This document shows positions 33,591 through 44,883 of a DNA stretch of 64,000 bases, one piece after another; within the stretch, counting starts at the first letter, position 1, and each line of letters starts with the position of its first letter. The stretch lies in NCBI RefSeq assembly GCF_910594005.1, contig NC_057825.1, positions 52,917,037-52,981,036 of the forward strand. The letters run 5' to 3'. Position numbers and translations under genes: made by a program. The DNA is from Cervus elaphus. Taxonomy: Eukaryota > Chordata > Mammalia > Artiodactyla > Cervidae. The notes beneath the pieces are model-generated. The model was not told the DNA's origin. It searched no databases and worked only from the letters and a program-made list of their open reading frames with translations.

Positions 33591-34096
33591 GGAGGTATAC
33601 TAAAAAAAAAAAAAAAATGAATACTCAGACCTTTCCCTAAGAGTATCTGAGTATGAATGAATGTAATTTAAAACAAATTACTGCCTGGCTTATAATTATT
33701 TATTTATTCTAAAAGCAGTTTTAATAATGCCAGTAGCAACAGTAATTGTCTTCAATGGGTAAAAAAAAACTTACACCATTTAAATCTAAGCTGAAAATTA
33801 TGAAATGAATCATATCATCAGCTAACATTTGAGAAACATATTTTTTGCTGCCCACCCTTTCAGCAAGCATAGTGGTTCACAGTGCTTTAATTCACATGTG
33901 AACCGGATATCAAAAACCTTGGAGATGTACTAGTGAATAAGATAATTTTATCTCATATTTTATACATAAATAGGCAAAATATTGTAAGATATGTACTGGT
34001 ATCAAGGAAAGTATAAAGCAGAGGAGAGCATAGAGTGAAAGGGTAAATGTCAATCCATTAAATAATAACTTTCATAGTGCATAAAAAAGTTACAAT
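33591..34096. other. Unannotated, A-run at 33602-33617
   Basis: 33850-34050 faintly resembles an L2 relic on the minus strand but is too diverged to claim. Confidence 0.4.
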
Positions 34097-34097
34097 A

Positions 34098-34592
34098 GGA
34101 CTTCCCTGGTGGCTCAGTGGTAAAGAAGCCACCTGCCAATTTAGGAGATGCAGGTTTGACCCCTGATCCAGGAAGATCTCACATGCTGTGAAGCAATTAA
34201 ACCTGTTATTATTGTTGTTTTTCAGTTGCTAATCATGTCTGACTCTGCATCCCCATGGACTGCAGCACATCAACTACCCTGTCCTTCTCTATCTCCTGGA
34301 GTTTGCTCAAACTCAAGTCCATTGAGTTGGCCGTGCTATTAAACCATCTCAACTAAGTCTATGCACCACAACCATTGAGTCTGTGCTCCACAGCCCAGGA
34401 GCAGCAACTACTGAAGCCCACATGCCCTAGAACCCATACTCTGCAACAAGAGAAGCCACCATGATGAGAAGACCAAGTATCACAAGTAGAGAGTAGGCCC
34501 TGCTCTCTGCAACTAGAGAAAAACCTGTGTGGCAATGAATACCCAGAACAGCCAAAAATAAATCAATTAATTAAATTATATTAAAAAAGAAC
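34098..34592 (+). mobile_element. CHR-type SINE interrupted by BovB-derived element
   Basis: Cetartiodactyl tRNA-derived SINE: head 'ggacttccctggtggctcag', then after the insertion 'actgaagcccacatgcccta', 'gcaacaagagaagccacc' and 'cagccaaaaataaatc', with an A-rich tail. The second part is 34351-34592. Confidence 0.8.
34201..34350 (-). mobile_element. BovB-3'-end element inside CHR SINE
   Basis: Minus-strand BovB 3' tail with a TTGTTGTT-type start. Weak target duplication CAA[T/C]TAA on each side. The order of insertion shows it is younger than the CHR SINE. Confidence 0.78.
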
Positions 34593-34634
34593 TATCCTGA
34601 TCAAGGTTCTCCAGAGAAACAGACCCAAATGTGC

Positions 34635-34671
<37 letters not shown>

Positions 34672-34985
34672 ATCTCAGTTCTAGTCTAAAGGCTAGAGGC
34701 TGTTTTAGAACCAAAAAAAGCCAACATACCAATTCAGAGACAATCAGGCAGGAAAATCCTCTTACTTGAGGGAGGGTCAGCCTTTTGCTATATTTAAGTC
34801 TTTATCCAACTGGATGAAGCCCTCTCACATTATGGAGGGCAATCCCTTTGACTCAGTCTACCATTAAAAAGTTAATCTTATCCAATACCACCTTCAAAGT
34901 ACACATAGAAAAATGGTTGACCAAATACCCAAGAACTCTGTGTTCCATTCTAATTGACATATGAAAGTAACAATCATAAGAACTT
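34593..34985. mobile_element. Ancient interspersed repeat with (TG)n
   Basis: 'ggttctccagagaaacag' at the left, 'attatggagggcaatccc' and 'gttaatcttatcc' further right: an order known from an old placental repeat whose name I will not guess. A (TG)18 tract lies at 34635-34670. Confidence 0.5.
34635..34670. repeat. (TG)18 microsatellite
   Basis: Pure TG tract of 36 bases. Confidence 0.95.
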
Positions 34986-35337
34986 TATAAAGATTATTTT
35001 TCTCATTTATAAATAAAACTCAATAAATTAATAAAGATGTTGCCATTTAAGGAAGTAACTATCTGGGGAATCAATTTAAATTTTTGAGTGCAGTGAATTT
35101 ATTGTTTGTTTTGTTTGCTGTAATGCAAGTGCTGTCTCTGCTTCAAGAAAATAACTAAAGACTGAATCAATGGTGGCTAGATACAGCAAATGCACAGTGT
35201 ATTGCTGTTCCAAGATATCAAATTCACATCTTGAAATATTTCATATTTTAAGATCAGCAACCATTGCTAGCTTCCAGTCACATAATACATTTTCACAATC
35301 TCTTTCTCTCACTCTCCTATCTCTATTTATGCATATA

Positions 35338-35415
35338 TAGACATGTACACACATATGCATATATGTACGTATACACACTGCATTGTATGTATGCATGTAT
35401 GTGTGTATATTAGAT
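35338..35415. repeat. ATGT/CATA-rich degenerate microsatellite
   Basis: Alternating purine-pyrimidine run of ATGT, GCAT and ACAC units, just before a BovB insertion. Confidence 0.8.
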
Positions 35416-35430
35416 ATGTACACATATATT

Positions 35431-36229
35431 GTTGCTGTTCAGTCCCTCAGATATGTCCAACTATTTGCAACCCCATAGACTGCAGCACACCTGACTTCCC
35501 CTTCCTTCAATCTCCCAGAGCTTGCTCAAGCCCATGTTCATTGAGTCAGTGATGTGATCCAGCTGTATCATCCTCTGTCATCCCCTTCTCTTGCCTTCAA
35601 TCTTTCCCAGCATCAGGGTATTTTCTAATGAGTTGGGTCTTTTTATCAGGTGATGAAAGTATCCGAGCTTTAGCTTTAGCATCAGTCCTTTCAATGAATA
35701 TTCAGGACTGATTTCCTTTAGGATTGGCTAGTTTGATCACTTTGCAGTCCAAGGGACTCTCAAGAGCCTTCTCCAACACCACTGATCAAAAGCATCAACT
35801 CTCTGGCACTCAGCCTTCTTTATGGTCCAACTCTTACAGCCTTACACGACTACTGGAAAAAAAAAAAAAAACAGCTTTGACTATACAAACCATTTTTGGC
35901 AAGGTGATGTCTCTACTTTTTATTATACTGTCTAGGTTTGTCATAGCTTTTCTTCCTAGGAGCAAACATCCTTTAATTTCATGGCTGCAGTCACCATCTG
36001 CAGTGATTTTGGAGCCCAGAAAATAAAGTCTGTCACTGTTTCCATTGTTTCCCCATCTATTTGCTACGAAGTGATGGGACTGGATTCCATGATCTTAGTT
36101 TTCTGAATGTTGAGTTTTAAGCCAGCTTTTTCACTCTCCTCTTTCACCTAAATCAAGAGGTTCTTTAGTTTCTCTTTGCTTTCTGCCATGAGGGTAGTGT
36201 CATCTGCATATCTGAGGTTATTGATATTT
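35431..36229 (-). mobile_element. 5'-truncated BovB, older copy
   Basis: From a GTTGCTGTTCAG 3' end (an older type than the TTCAG-repeat tip) through the C-terminal domain to the RT active-site region. The minus-strand frame ending at 36148 still reads LRYADDTTLM. Truncated right after it. Confidence 0.9.
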
Positions 36230-36599
36230 TCAAATGCCCCTGAGGAACAAAATCCCCCCCAGGTGAGAATCACTGGCCTAAATAAATGCCTGAAAATACA
36301 GTGGGTTGTATTGCAAGAGAACATTGATCCTTGGGAATCCACTGCTTTATAGTAGCCTGTTAGTACGTTTGTTCTTTTTTCTGAAGAGACATCACCTCAG
36401 TTCTCAGGGTTGCTCATCAAAAATACAAGTATGGCCTTGACAAAGACACATCTTTGGCTTGAACTTGAGGTATAACCACAAAGCAGACTGGAATACAAGA
36501 GACCTATGGAGAAGTGTCTCCCAACATCCACACTGTTGACTATAGACTTTAATTCGTAAGCACCCAGTGGGAAAATAAGGTTAAAACTCAGTCCCCTCT

Positions 36600-36805
36600 G
36601 CGGCTTCCCAGATGGTACAGTTGTAAAGAATTTGCCTGCCAATACAGGAGACATGGTTTCAATCCCTGAGTGGGAAAGATCCCCCAGAGTAGCAAATGGC
36701 AACCCACTCCAACATTCTTGCCTGGAAAATTCCATGGACAGAGGAACCTGGTGGGCTGCAGTCCATGGGGTTGCAGAGTCAGACATGGCTGCACACTTAT
36801 ACATG
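36600..36805 (+). mobile_element. Bov-tA-type SINE with TSD
   Basis: Full copy. TSD GTCCCCTCT at 36591-36599 and 36806-36814 is exact. Confidence 0.92.
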
Positions 36806-36825
36806 GTCCCCTCTAATTTGCATTT

Positions 36826-37033
36826 GGTTGTGTTAAGTCACTTCAGTCATTTCCAACTTTTGCAGTCCTGTGGACTGTGGCCTGCCAAGCTCCTCAATCC
36901 ATGGGATTCACTAGGCAAGAATACTGGAATGGGTTGCCAAGCCCTCCTCCAGGGGATCTTCCCAACTCAGGGATCGAACCCACATTTCTTATGTCTCTTG
37001 CATTGGCAGATGTGTTCTATACCACTAGTAGCA
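36826..37033 (-). mobile_element. Bov-tA-type SINE with TSD
   Basis: Opposite strand to the SINE ending 20 bases to the left. TSD TCTAATTTGCATTT / TCTAATTCACATTT at 36812-36825 and 37034-37047. The two TSDs overlap at 36812-36814, so the two insertions hit nearly the same spot. Confidence 0.9.
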
Positions 37034-37224
37034 TCTAATTCACATTTAGGTTCTCAAATGTAAAGCCAAGATTCTATGTTCTTAATTTCTAACTCCTTTT
37101 TTTTTTTAGACAGAAGTGCTCATTTAGACTTAATTTGGATTAGTTCATCACTTGGGCCTCCTTCCAACGTAGGAAAATGAGGCAGCTTAGCACTCCTAAC
37201 TGCTTATGTTGAATTATTTTACTG

Positions 37225-37400
37225 TGTTCAATCGCCTAGTTGTGTTGGACTCTTTGCGACCCCATGAACTTCAGCATGCCAGACCTCCCTGTCTCTCACT
37301 CCCAGAGTTTGCCCAAGTTCATGTTTATTGCACCGGTGATACCATCCAGCCATCTCATCCTCTATGCCCTCTTTTCCTTCTGCCCTCAAATAATCCCAGA
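37225..37400 (-). mobile_element. BovB 3'-end fragment
   Basis: From 'gttcaatcgcctagttgtg' to 'ctgccctcaa', after which similarity decays. Confidence 0.82.
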
Positions 37401-38454
37401 GTTAGTAACAATAAATATGCCTTAATAATTTATTATTTTCTGAGGTGCTTTGGGCATTTCATCTTGCCCATGTGGACCATCTGAAAATTTGCCAAGGGGA
37501 AACTGGGGATAGAACATCAGCTGAAATTACAAAGTTACTTTTTTCTAGGTAACTGCCATTGCATTTGCACATAAAATCCAAGCACACTTTAAAATGGAGT
37601 TAAATTTGATTTTATTAAAATGTGCTTTCTGACTCAATTCCAGATTAGTCGATTTGCAATAATGTATCAGGAACTTGAAAAACCAAGATAAGAAAGTAAG
37701 CATTTGTTGTTGGTGTATATGTTTGTTTGTACACATGCAGGGCTATGTAGTTTAAGAACTGAATTTTTAGGAAAGAATCCAAATGGGAAGAGCTTTTTCT
37801 ATGTAAAACAAAGAAACAAAAGTCATATAGTATGCTGGCACACATAATGGTCTCCTGGATAAGTGGCAGCAACTTGGGTTACACGTGCATTTCAATAGCA
37901 TTCCTTTTAGGGCTGTAGCATACTGGCTCATAGAGAGTAAGTATCTTTGTCCACTGGACACCCAAAGGTATTCAAGACTACTCAAAAGTAAGATGGCGGC
38001 TTTAACTTTAGAGGTATGTGCCAAAGGACTCATTTAGGTAAGAGTCCTTTTGAGATTTAATAATTCCAATTTGTTCATCATCAGTGAATGAGGGAAACTC
38101 TCCCAAACAGAAGCATCACATTTGAGCCCTTAATAAGGTACTCAGATTATAATTCTGAGCATGAATGGGGTCTGTTCATGGAGTCAGGCAAGAATAAGCA
38201 CTAAGACTCCCTGCCCAAGGAAAAACATGAATCAATTCATAATACCTGCTTTTTAATTTCATCTTTTAAAAATTGTATTGTGAGCATAGGTACACAAATT
38301 GCAAATGTATAACTCAGTAAATGTTCACAAATACATATACTTATGTGGCCATCATACAACCTCAATTGCATAAAAATTTCAACAATCCAGAAAGCTTCAT
38401 TATGTACCTTCCAATCAGTACCCCTTAAACTGCGGTGAGTTATTCTCTATTTTT
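37401..38454. other. Unannotated, 1 kb
   Basis: No repeat or gene recognised. The minus-strand open segments here (37545-38033) overlap one another and carry no domain. Confidence 0.45.
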
Positions 38455-38660
38455 GTTATTATATTTTTAACATATTTTATTCAAGTATAGTTGATTTATA
38501 ATGTTTTATTAATTTCTGCTGTATAGTAAAATTATTGTCACACTTTTATATACATTACTTTCATATTATTTTCCATTACAGTTTATCACAGGATACTGAA
38601 TACAGTTTCCTATGCTATACAGTAGCAGCTTATTATAGCTTATCCATTCTATAGGTAATA
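38455..38660 (-). mobile_element. Old L1 3' UTR fragment, interrupted
   Basis: 'tatagttgatttataatg', 'gtttatcacaggatactgaa' and 'gctatacagtagcagc' are L1 3' UTR on the minus strand. The sequence resumes after the BovB at 39774 with 'atgtatctgctgatcctaaa'. Confidence 0.75.
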
Positions 38661-39773
38661 GTTCAGTTCAGTTCAGTTCAGTCTCTCAGTCGTGTCCGAC
38701 TCATTGTGACCCCATGAACCGCTGCACACCAGGCCTCCCTGTCCATCACCAACTCCCAGAGTCCACCCAAACTCATGTCCATTGAGTCGGTAATGCCATC
38801 TAATCATCTCATCCTCTGTCGTCCCCTTCTCTTCCTGCCTTCAATCTTTCCCAACATCAGGGTCTTTTCAGATGAGCCAGCCCTTTGCATTAAGTGCCAA
38901 AATACTGGAGTTTCAGCTTCAACATCAGTCCTTCCAATGAACACCCAGGACTGATCTCCTTTAGGATGGACTGGTTGGATCTCCTTGCAGTCCAAGGGAC
39001 TCTCAAGAGTCTTCTCCAGCACCACAGTTTAAAAGCATCAATTTTTCAGCACTCAGCTTTCTTTAAAGCCCAACTCTCACCTCCATACATGACTATAGGA
39101 AAAACCATAGCCTTGACTAGATGGACCTTTGTTGGCAAAGTAATGTCTCTGCTTTTTAATTGCTGTCTAGTTTGGTCATAACTTTTCTTCCATGGAGTAA
39201 GCATCTTTTAATTTCATGGCTGCAGTCACCATCTGCAGTGATTTTGGAGCCCCCAAAAATAAAGTCAGCCACTGTTTCCACTGTTTCATCTATTTGCCAT
39301 GAAGTGATGGGACTGGATGCCATGATCTTAGTTTTCTGAATGTTGAGCTTTAAGTCAACTTTTTCAGTCTCCTCTTTTACTTTCATCAAGAGGTTCTTGA
39401 GTTCTTCTTCACTTTCTGTCATAAGGATGGTGTCATCTGCATATCTGAGGTTATTGATATTTCTCTCGGCAATCTTGATTCCAGCTTGTGCTTCCTTCAG
39501 CCCAGAGTTTGTCATGATGTATTCTGCATGTAAGTTAAATAAGCAGGGTGACAATATACAGCCTTGACCTACTCCTTTCCCTATTTGGAACCATTCTGTT
39601 GTTCCATGTCCAGTTCTAACTGTTGCTTCCTGACCTGCATACAGGTTTCTCAAGAGGCAGGTCATGTGGTCTGACATTCCCATCTCTTGAAGAATTTTCC
39701 ACAGTTTATTGCAATCCACACAGTCAAAGGCTTTGGAATAGTCATTAAGCAGAAATAGATGTTTTTCTGGAAC
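38661..39773 (-). mobile_element. 5'-truncated BovB inside an L1 relic
   Basis: 1.1 kb from the TTCAG-repeat tip to RT motif A region ('tttttctggaac'). It interrupts an older L1, so it is younger than that L1. Confidence 0.93.
39156..39719 (-). pseudogene. BovB RT relic, GQGC variant
   Basis: 187 codons from MDCNKLWK. YADD is intact at residues 93-96, the loop reads GQGC (RQGC in the 1270 copy), and one codon is missing in WQIDETVETV compared with WEIDGETVETV. Upstream, the motif A region has a 1-base loss near 39743. Confidence 0.9.
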
Positions 39774-39795
39774 ATGTATCTGCTGATCCTAAACC

Positions 39796-40450
39796 TTTGC
39801 TATCATTGACTTTTACAAAAGGCAAATATATAAAATACAAAAATAGTGTATTTTCTTAAATCAACATCATTTTCTAAAAACTATTATTTAATCATTTTTT
39901 AGTGATAGTATGCTAATCTTGATATTGCCAAAACTCCATAAGATCATCTACAGTGTTCTAAGTCACCAGTAGCTACTGACACTTGGCCTAGAATTATTTT
40001 ATCATTTATTTTACTATTACAATATTAGGTCAATGACCTTACACAAGAATGTTTATGAGAACAAGGTTAAAATAAATGGCAGGTAGGAGAGCATACCAGG
40101 GGAGGAAGTATAAAAACTGAGGTTCCTAGTGGGCAAGATAAGTATGGGGATGAGTAAAAGTGTATTGCTATAGTACATTTTCCTAGTAAGTTCTGATTTC
40201 CCATTGAAGGAAGCCCTTCACAAAGAGAAACAAGCCCAAAATACCTATTCTTCTGTTACTTTAGCTATTTGAGCTCTTATGAAACCTAATTAAAGAAGAC
40301 AGAGAAAAGTCCTCCAATTGTGTCATTTCTTGTTAAAGAATCATCCCTGGTTGTTTAATGGAAATAGACGTTCATTTTCCCATCATTATTTTTCGTTTTA
40401 ACAGAGAAGTTTTTTTTTTTTTTTCCTGTAAACAGTGACCTTGCATTGAA
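39796..40450. other. Unannotated stretch
   Basis: No recognisable repeat except a T-run near 40411-40424. Confidence 0.5.
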
Positions 40451-40458
40451 CACAAGCA

Positions 40459-40509
40459 CGCACACACACACACACACGCACACACACACACACGCACACA
40501 CAGACACAT
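40459..40509. repeat. Interrupted (CA)n with CG steps
   Basis: CA tract broken by three CG dinucleotides at near-regular spacing. Confidence 0.92.
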
Positions 40510-40689
40510 ACAAGAGAAAACATTTATATTTCTCTAACCAGATTTGTTCTTATTATGACTGTTTCCCAATAAGATAATTATGATGCAACACAGAAAATAT
40601 AAGTGTCAAGAGCTGCATAGTCATTCTGGCTTATTAAGTGTCTGAGTGGGATAACTAGAGGTAGGCCCTCTAGTGAGAGCATATCATTC

Positions 40690-41240
40690 ATTACATCAGA
40701 GCAACAAAAATAACATTAGCTTTTGTGATTCTTGTCCTATGCCTGAAGGGGATGAACAGTGGACGACATCTCCGAGGACATTAAATCTGCTTTGGCTTGG
40801 TTCATTTGTACAGGCTTCCTGAATGGGATGGTATTGCCACTGATGAGTTTCTTTGAAATGACTGTATTTTATAAATAGTTGTTGCATTAAAGAGTAAATG
40901 AAACTTCCCTGAAGAATACACTCCACCATGACTTTAGTGTCTTTACTGACACGTCAGTGAAGACGGATGGACCCTAAAGAGCTAGCTGCAAACTAAGTGA
41001 GTCATATTTGTCTCTCAGGGATGTTTTATATGCTGCAAAGTGTGACAAAGGCCATTACAGAGATTATATTTCCCAGCAATGAATCTGCCATCCATCCTCT
41101 GCTATTCCAAACATTCAGACAATTGCTATGGAATTACTTATGGCCTGGAAAGCTAGCAGTCATTGACTAGCTGCCCTGATATTTTCCCTGAAGATAGGGC
41201 AATGCTGGTAAATTTCTTATTTGAGAATGGATAGTGAAAA
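40690..41240. other. Complex non-repeat block
   Basis: Balanced, non-simple sequence with several CpGs (for example in 'gtggacgacatctccgagg') in an otherwise CpG-poor, repeat-rich window. There is no open frame of note. It could be a conserved noncoding element, but nothing in one sequence can prove that. Confidence 0.3.
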
Positions 41241-41859
41241 AAAGCAAAATAAAAAATCACTTTCTAAATCCCACCTACTCAAAGCTTTTAAAAACTGTTT
41301 TCCAGAGTTTATGTTGATACCCATATATGTTCCTAATGATCAACTAAATGAAAATTCTCAATCCCACAAAACATTGTTAGTTTTCCTCTAAAATGGACAT
41401 CCTGTCAAACAATCTGTTTACAGATGTTAAATTGGTTTGGTCAAGGCAAGTAAAAATCTTTCTTTTATTTATTGAACAATTTCTAAGCTGGGAATGGGTC
41501 TCTGACCTTGAGGGGATGATGAGAGTAAAATTAGATCACACATTGCAGCAAAGGAATATAATCGAGTCATTGATTATTTGATGCCAATCAGAAAGTGTTC
41601 ACACTAATCCACTTACTAAATGGACTTATGATCTGACTGATGTTTCCAGGAAGTAAGGTCAATTCAAGATTGCTGTTAAAGGATGAATTGATGACTTGAC
41701 AAGTACGAAACTGGACCACACTTTTAAGACACACGGATGCAGTGAAAATCTATGTGCTGCTTATTAAAGCCACATTAGACCCAAGAAAGAAAGGCACTCT
41801 TTGGTCCAGCATTCCCATTAGTTCTATGATTCCTCACATTACTAGTGGCTCAACATCCT
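41241..41859. other. Unannotated stretch
   Basis: Nothing recognised. Confidence 0.5.
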
Positions 41860-41946
41860 GTGTGTGTATGCTCAGGACTGAACCGACATCTCCTGTGGCT
41901 CCTGCCTTAGTAGGCAGATTCTTTACCACTGAGCCACCTGGGAAGC
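41860..41946 (-). mobile_element. SINE remnant with large internal deletion
   Basis: 'tgtgtgtatgctcag' (3' start) joins directly to 'gactgaaccgacatctcc' (tRNA-like head side). About 140 bases of the middle are missing relative to 30745-30961. Confidence 0.82.
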
Positions 41947-42725
41947 CATTTCACAGCCTGTCTATCTGTTCCCAAATTCCTCAGTATGTGGTAGACTCTG
42001 AACCATAACTTTTGGCATCTCCACAATTGTGTCCTTTGTATCTCTAATGGAGTTTCATTTTATACCCAAAGCTCCATTTCTCAAATCAGAGACAGAATCT
42101 TCTGTTTCCTCTTCACTGACATTAAGTATATTTTGTTCATGTGCTCCTGGAGTAGTGTCACATGTTGTACTTAGCTGAAACAAATGGTAAGTGGAATATT
42201 ATTCTAAATGAACCCAAAAGTAACAAAAGTATCAGTAACACCAATGCATGTTTTTTTATGTATGTGCTAATTCTCTTGAAACTAATTTTATGTACATATT
42301 AGAATGCCTGTAATGATATGTCATATATATGATATATACACATTATCATATACATTAGAATAATATATAATACAGTTTCACCGTGTTTTTCCTTTTAATG
42401 AACAGCACAGTCTCTGCATCTTCACCCTTCCCTTTGCCACATGAGAGAAGCCATAATGCTCAGCAGAGAAACTTATGCATGTAAAATTACATGAAAACAA
42501 CAAAAAGTAGTGAACAAACCTACTTTCTGTTCATCTTAGAAAATTAATCAGCCTCTTCCAGGAACAGTCTTATATCTAAAGAACTGGAGGTAGGCATAGC
42601 AGGCAGAGGAAAGCATCACAAAACTGAGAATACAATAAAGAATTAATTTTGTATTCCTGGGAAACTTCTAGATCCTGTGTGTTCCCTTATTATTGGAAAA
42701 CTCTGAATATATTGCATCTAGCTAG
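41947..42725. other. Unannotated stretch
   Basis: AT-rich with a TATA-type run at 42322-42375. No gene or repeat recognised. Confidence 0.5.
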
Positions 42726-42734
42726 CCCCAAATC

Positions 42735-42824
42735 CAAGAATGGAAGTTGGTGATGGACAGGGAAGCCTGTAGTCCATGGGGTCGCAAAAAGTCAGAAACA
42801 ACTGAGAACTGAATAGAACTGAAA
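42735..42824 (+). mobile_element. 90-bp BovB insertion with TSD
   Basis: Only the last 90 bases of BovB ('gttggtgatggacaggg' to 'gaatagaactgaaa'). TSD CCCCAAATC at 42726-42734 and 42825-42833 is exact. Confidence 0.9.
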
Positions 42825-42833
42825 CCCCAAATC

Positions 42834-43158
42834 ACTTATTGCCATGCTGGCTAACAGTTAATTACTTAGAAATAATTAATATGATTTGTTGTAATACATT
42901 TCTCCTTCACTCTTAAAAAAGTGTGTTTATGTGTATGTATATCAGCATATCACATGGATATATACCTTTATTATACAATTCAGACAGTCCTGGTAAGTTG
43001 CTGAGAAAGAATTAATAATCAAGGCTTTGTGTAAGTGGTAAGGGAAAACCTACCTTACAGCAACTAGATAAGAAACAAAAACCAGTTGACTGAATTGACT
43101 TAGAATACAGCAGAAAAAATGGAAGTAATGTCAGGAGCTCAGGAGAACCAAGTCAAGT
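42834..43158. other. Unannotated stretch
   Basis: Nothing recognised. Confidence 0.5.
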
Positions 43159-43170
43159 TGATAAATTAGG

Positions 43171-43270
43171 TTTTGTTTTGTTTTTTGGCTGTGCCACATG
43201 GCATATGAGATCCCAGGGGCCCCTGTGTTAAAAGTCAAGAGTCCTAACCACTGGACAACAAGGGAGTTCG
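43171..43270 (-). mobile_element. CHR-type SINE with TSD
   Basis: Minus strand: '(T)nggctgtgccacatggc', 'aagagtcctaaccactgg', 'caagggagttc'. TSD TGATAAAT[T/C]AGG at 43159-43170 and 43271-43282. Confidence 0.88.
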
Positions 43271-43282
43271 TGATAAATCAGG

Positions 43283-44078
43283 GTTTTAAATATGTAAGAT
43301 CACTGTCAGAAAGAAAACTGAAAACATCATGAAGTATGTAGCTCTAGATTCATAGTAGCTAGTATACTAGATGCTAGATGAATTAATTTTTAGCCAGCAG
43401 TCCTAAAGATCTTAAACTGTTTGATGAGCCTTGAGTGTTCTCCCCTTCTAATTCTTTCCATTTCAAATTCAACCCACTATTTAAAATAAACAAATAAAAA
43501 AAAAAAAAAGGCAGGAAAATTAAAACAAACTCCATAACTGGAATTTCTGCTGCTATAAAAGGAGATAGAGAAAAGTAAGGAGTGAACGTTTCAGATATAA
43601 TTTTTCATGTTATATTCAGAAAATATTCATAGCTATGATATAACATTAAATAGTATATAAAATAAATTATATGTCTATGTTTTATAATTATAAATATATA
43701 TAATTTATTTCTCAATTTTTATGGAGAGCAGAAAAAAAAGTGCAAAAGTGAGGATTTAGAAAGTATGAGACATTTTGAAATGGGATTATATAGGATACCC
43801 AAAGAGCAAATGTATCTAAAAATGACTAACTAAATTTGGAGGAGAGAAATAAGTAGTTATATAGTGAGTGTCCATGTCTTCAATGAAGGTTGAGGAATAG
43901 TCAAATAGCTCTTTGGAGATTGTCTCTGCCAAGCATATTCTTATTTTCCAAATTCTTGCGTGAGTGCCACAAGTTAATAACTAGGGAGAACTGTAAGCAT
44001 ATATTGTTCTAGGCTCTCTGTGCCTAGCATTATCTCAGTGAGTAATTACTGAACAGCTCTGTGATTTAAATTCATGTT
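43283..44078. other. Unannotated AT-rich stretch
   Basis: Contains an A-run at 43496-43509 and (TA)-rich runs. No gene recognised. Confidence 0.5.
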
Positions 44079-44191
44079 GTTCATCATCCTTCCAAAGTTT
44101 ATCCTCAGGATTGCAGAAAAATGTCAGTTTTAGGACTGCAGTCTTAGAATTTCAGTCTTAGGATTGTAGGAGAATTGCAAGAGAATTTCAG
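44079..44191. repeat. Left long flank repeat of BovB, locally expanded
   Basis: 44079-44116 matches 44835-44872, and 44181-44191 matches 44873-44883. The 64 bases between contain re-duplicated 'cttagga/atttcag' pieces and the palindrome GACTGCAGTC. Confidence 0.75.
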
Positions 44192-44834
44192 TCCATCACT
44201 TCATTGCAAATAGATGGGGAAACAGTGGAAACAGTGACAGATTTTATGTTTTGGGGCTCTAAATTCACTGCAGATGGTGACTGCCACCATGAAATTAAAA
44301 GACACTTGCTCCTTGGAAGAAAAGCTATGACCAACCTAGATAGCTTATTAAAAAGCAGAGACATTATTTTGCCAACAAAGGTCCATATCATCAAAGTTAT
44401 GGTTTTTCTGTAGTCATGTATGGATATGAGATTTGGAGTACAAAGAAAAATGAGCACCAAAGAATTGATGCTTTTGAACTGTGGTATTGGAAAAGACTCT
44501 TGAGAGTCCCTTGGATTGCAAGGAGATCCAACCAGTCAATCCCAAAGGAAATCAGTCCTGAATATTCATTGGAAGGACTGATGTTGAAGCTGAAGCTCCA
44601 ATACTTCGGCCACCTGATATGAAGAACTGACTCATTGGAAAAGACACTGATGCTGGGAAAGATTGAAGGCGAGAGGGGAAGAAGGTGACAGAGGATGAGA
44701 TGGTTGGATGGAATCACCAACTCGATGGACGTGAGTTTGAGCAAGCTCCAGGAGTTGGTGATGGACAGGGAAGCCTGGGGTGCTGCAGTCCATCGGGTCA
44801 CAAAGAGTCACACAACTGAGCGACTGAACTGACT
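44192..44834 (+). mobile_element. 5'-truncated BovB with long duplicated flanks
   Basis: From 'tccatcacttcattgc' to 'gcgactgaactgact'. The ORF2 C-terminal frame is broken into 44204-44413 and 44416-44622, both recognisable (VTDFMFWGSKFTADG; FELWYWKRLLRVPW). The flanks repeat over about 49 bases. Confidence 0.9.
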
Positions 44835-44883
44835 GTTAATCATCCTTGCAAAGTTTATTCTTAGGATTGCAGGAGAATTTCAG
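44835..44883. repeat. Right long flank repeat of BovB
   Basis: Partner of the 44079-44191 block. Confidence 0.75.

Noticed and set aside
34593..34985. Assigning this old repeat to a named LTR or DNA family
   Set aside because: I recognise the word order but not the family with enough certainty, so it was left unnamed.
40459..40509. CRISPR-like regular repeat
   Set aside because: It is an interrupted CA microsatellite; there are no spacers and the genome is mammalian.
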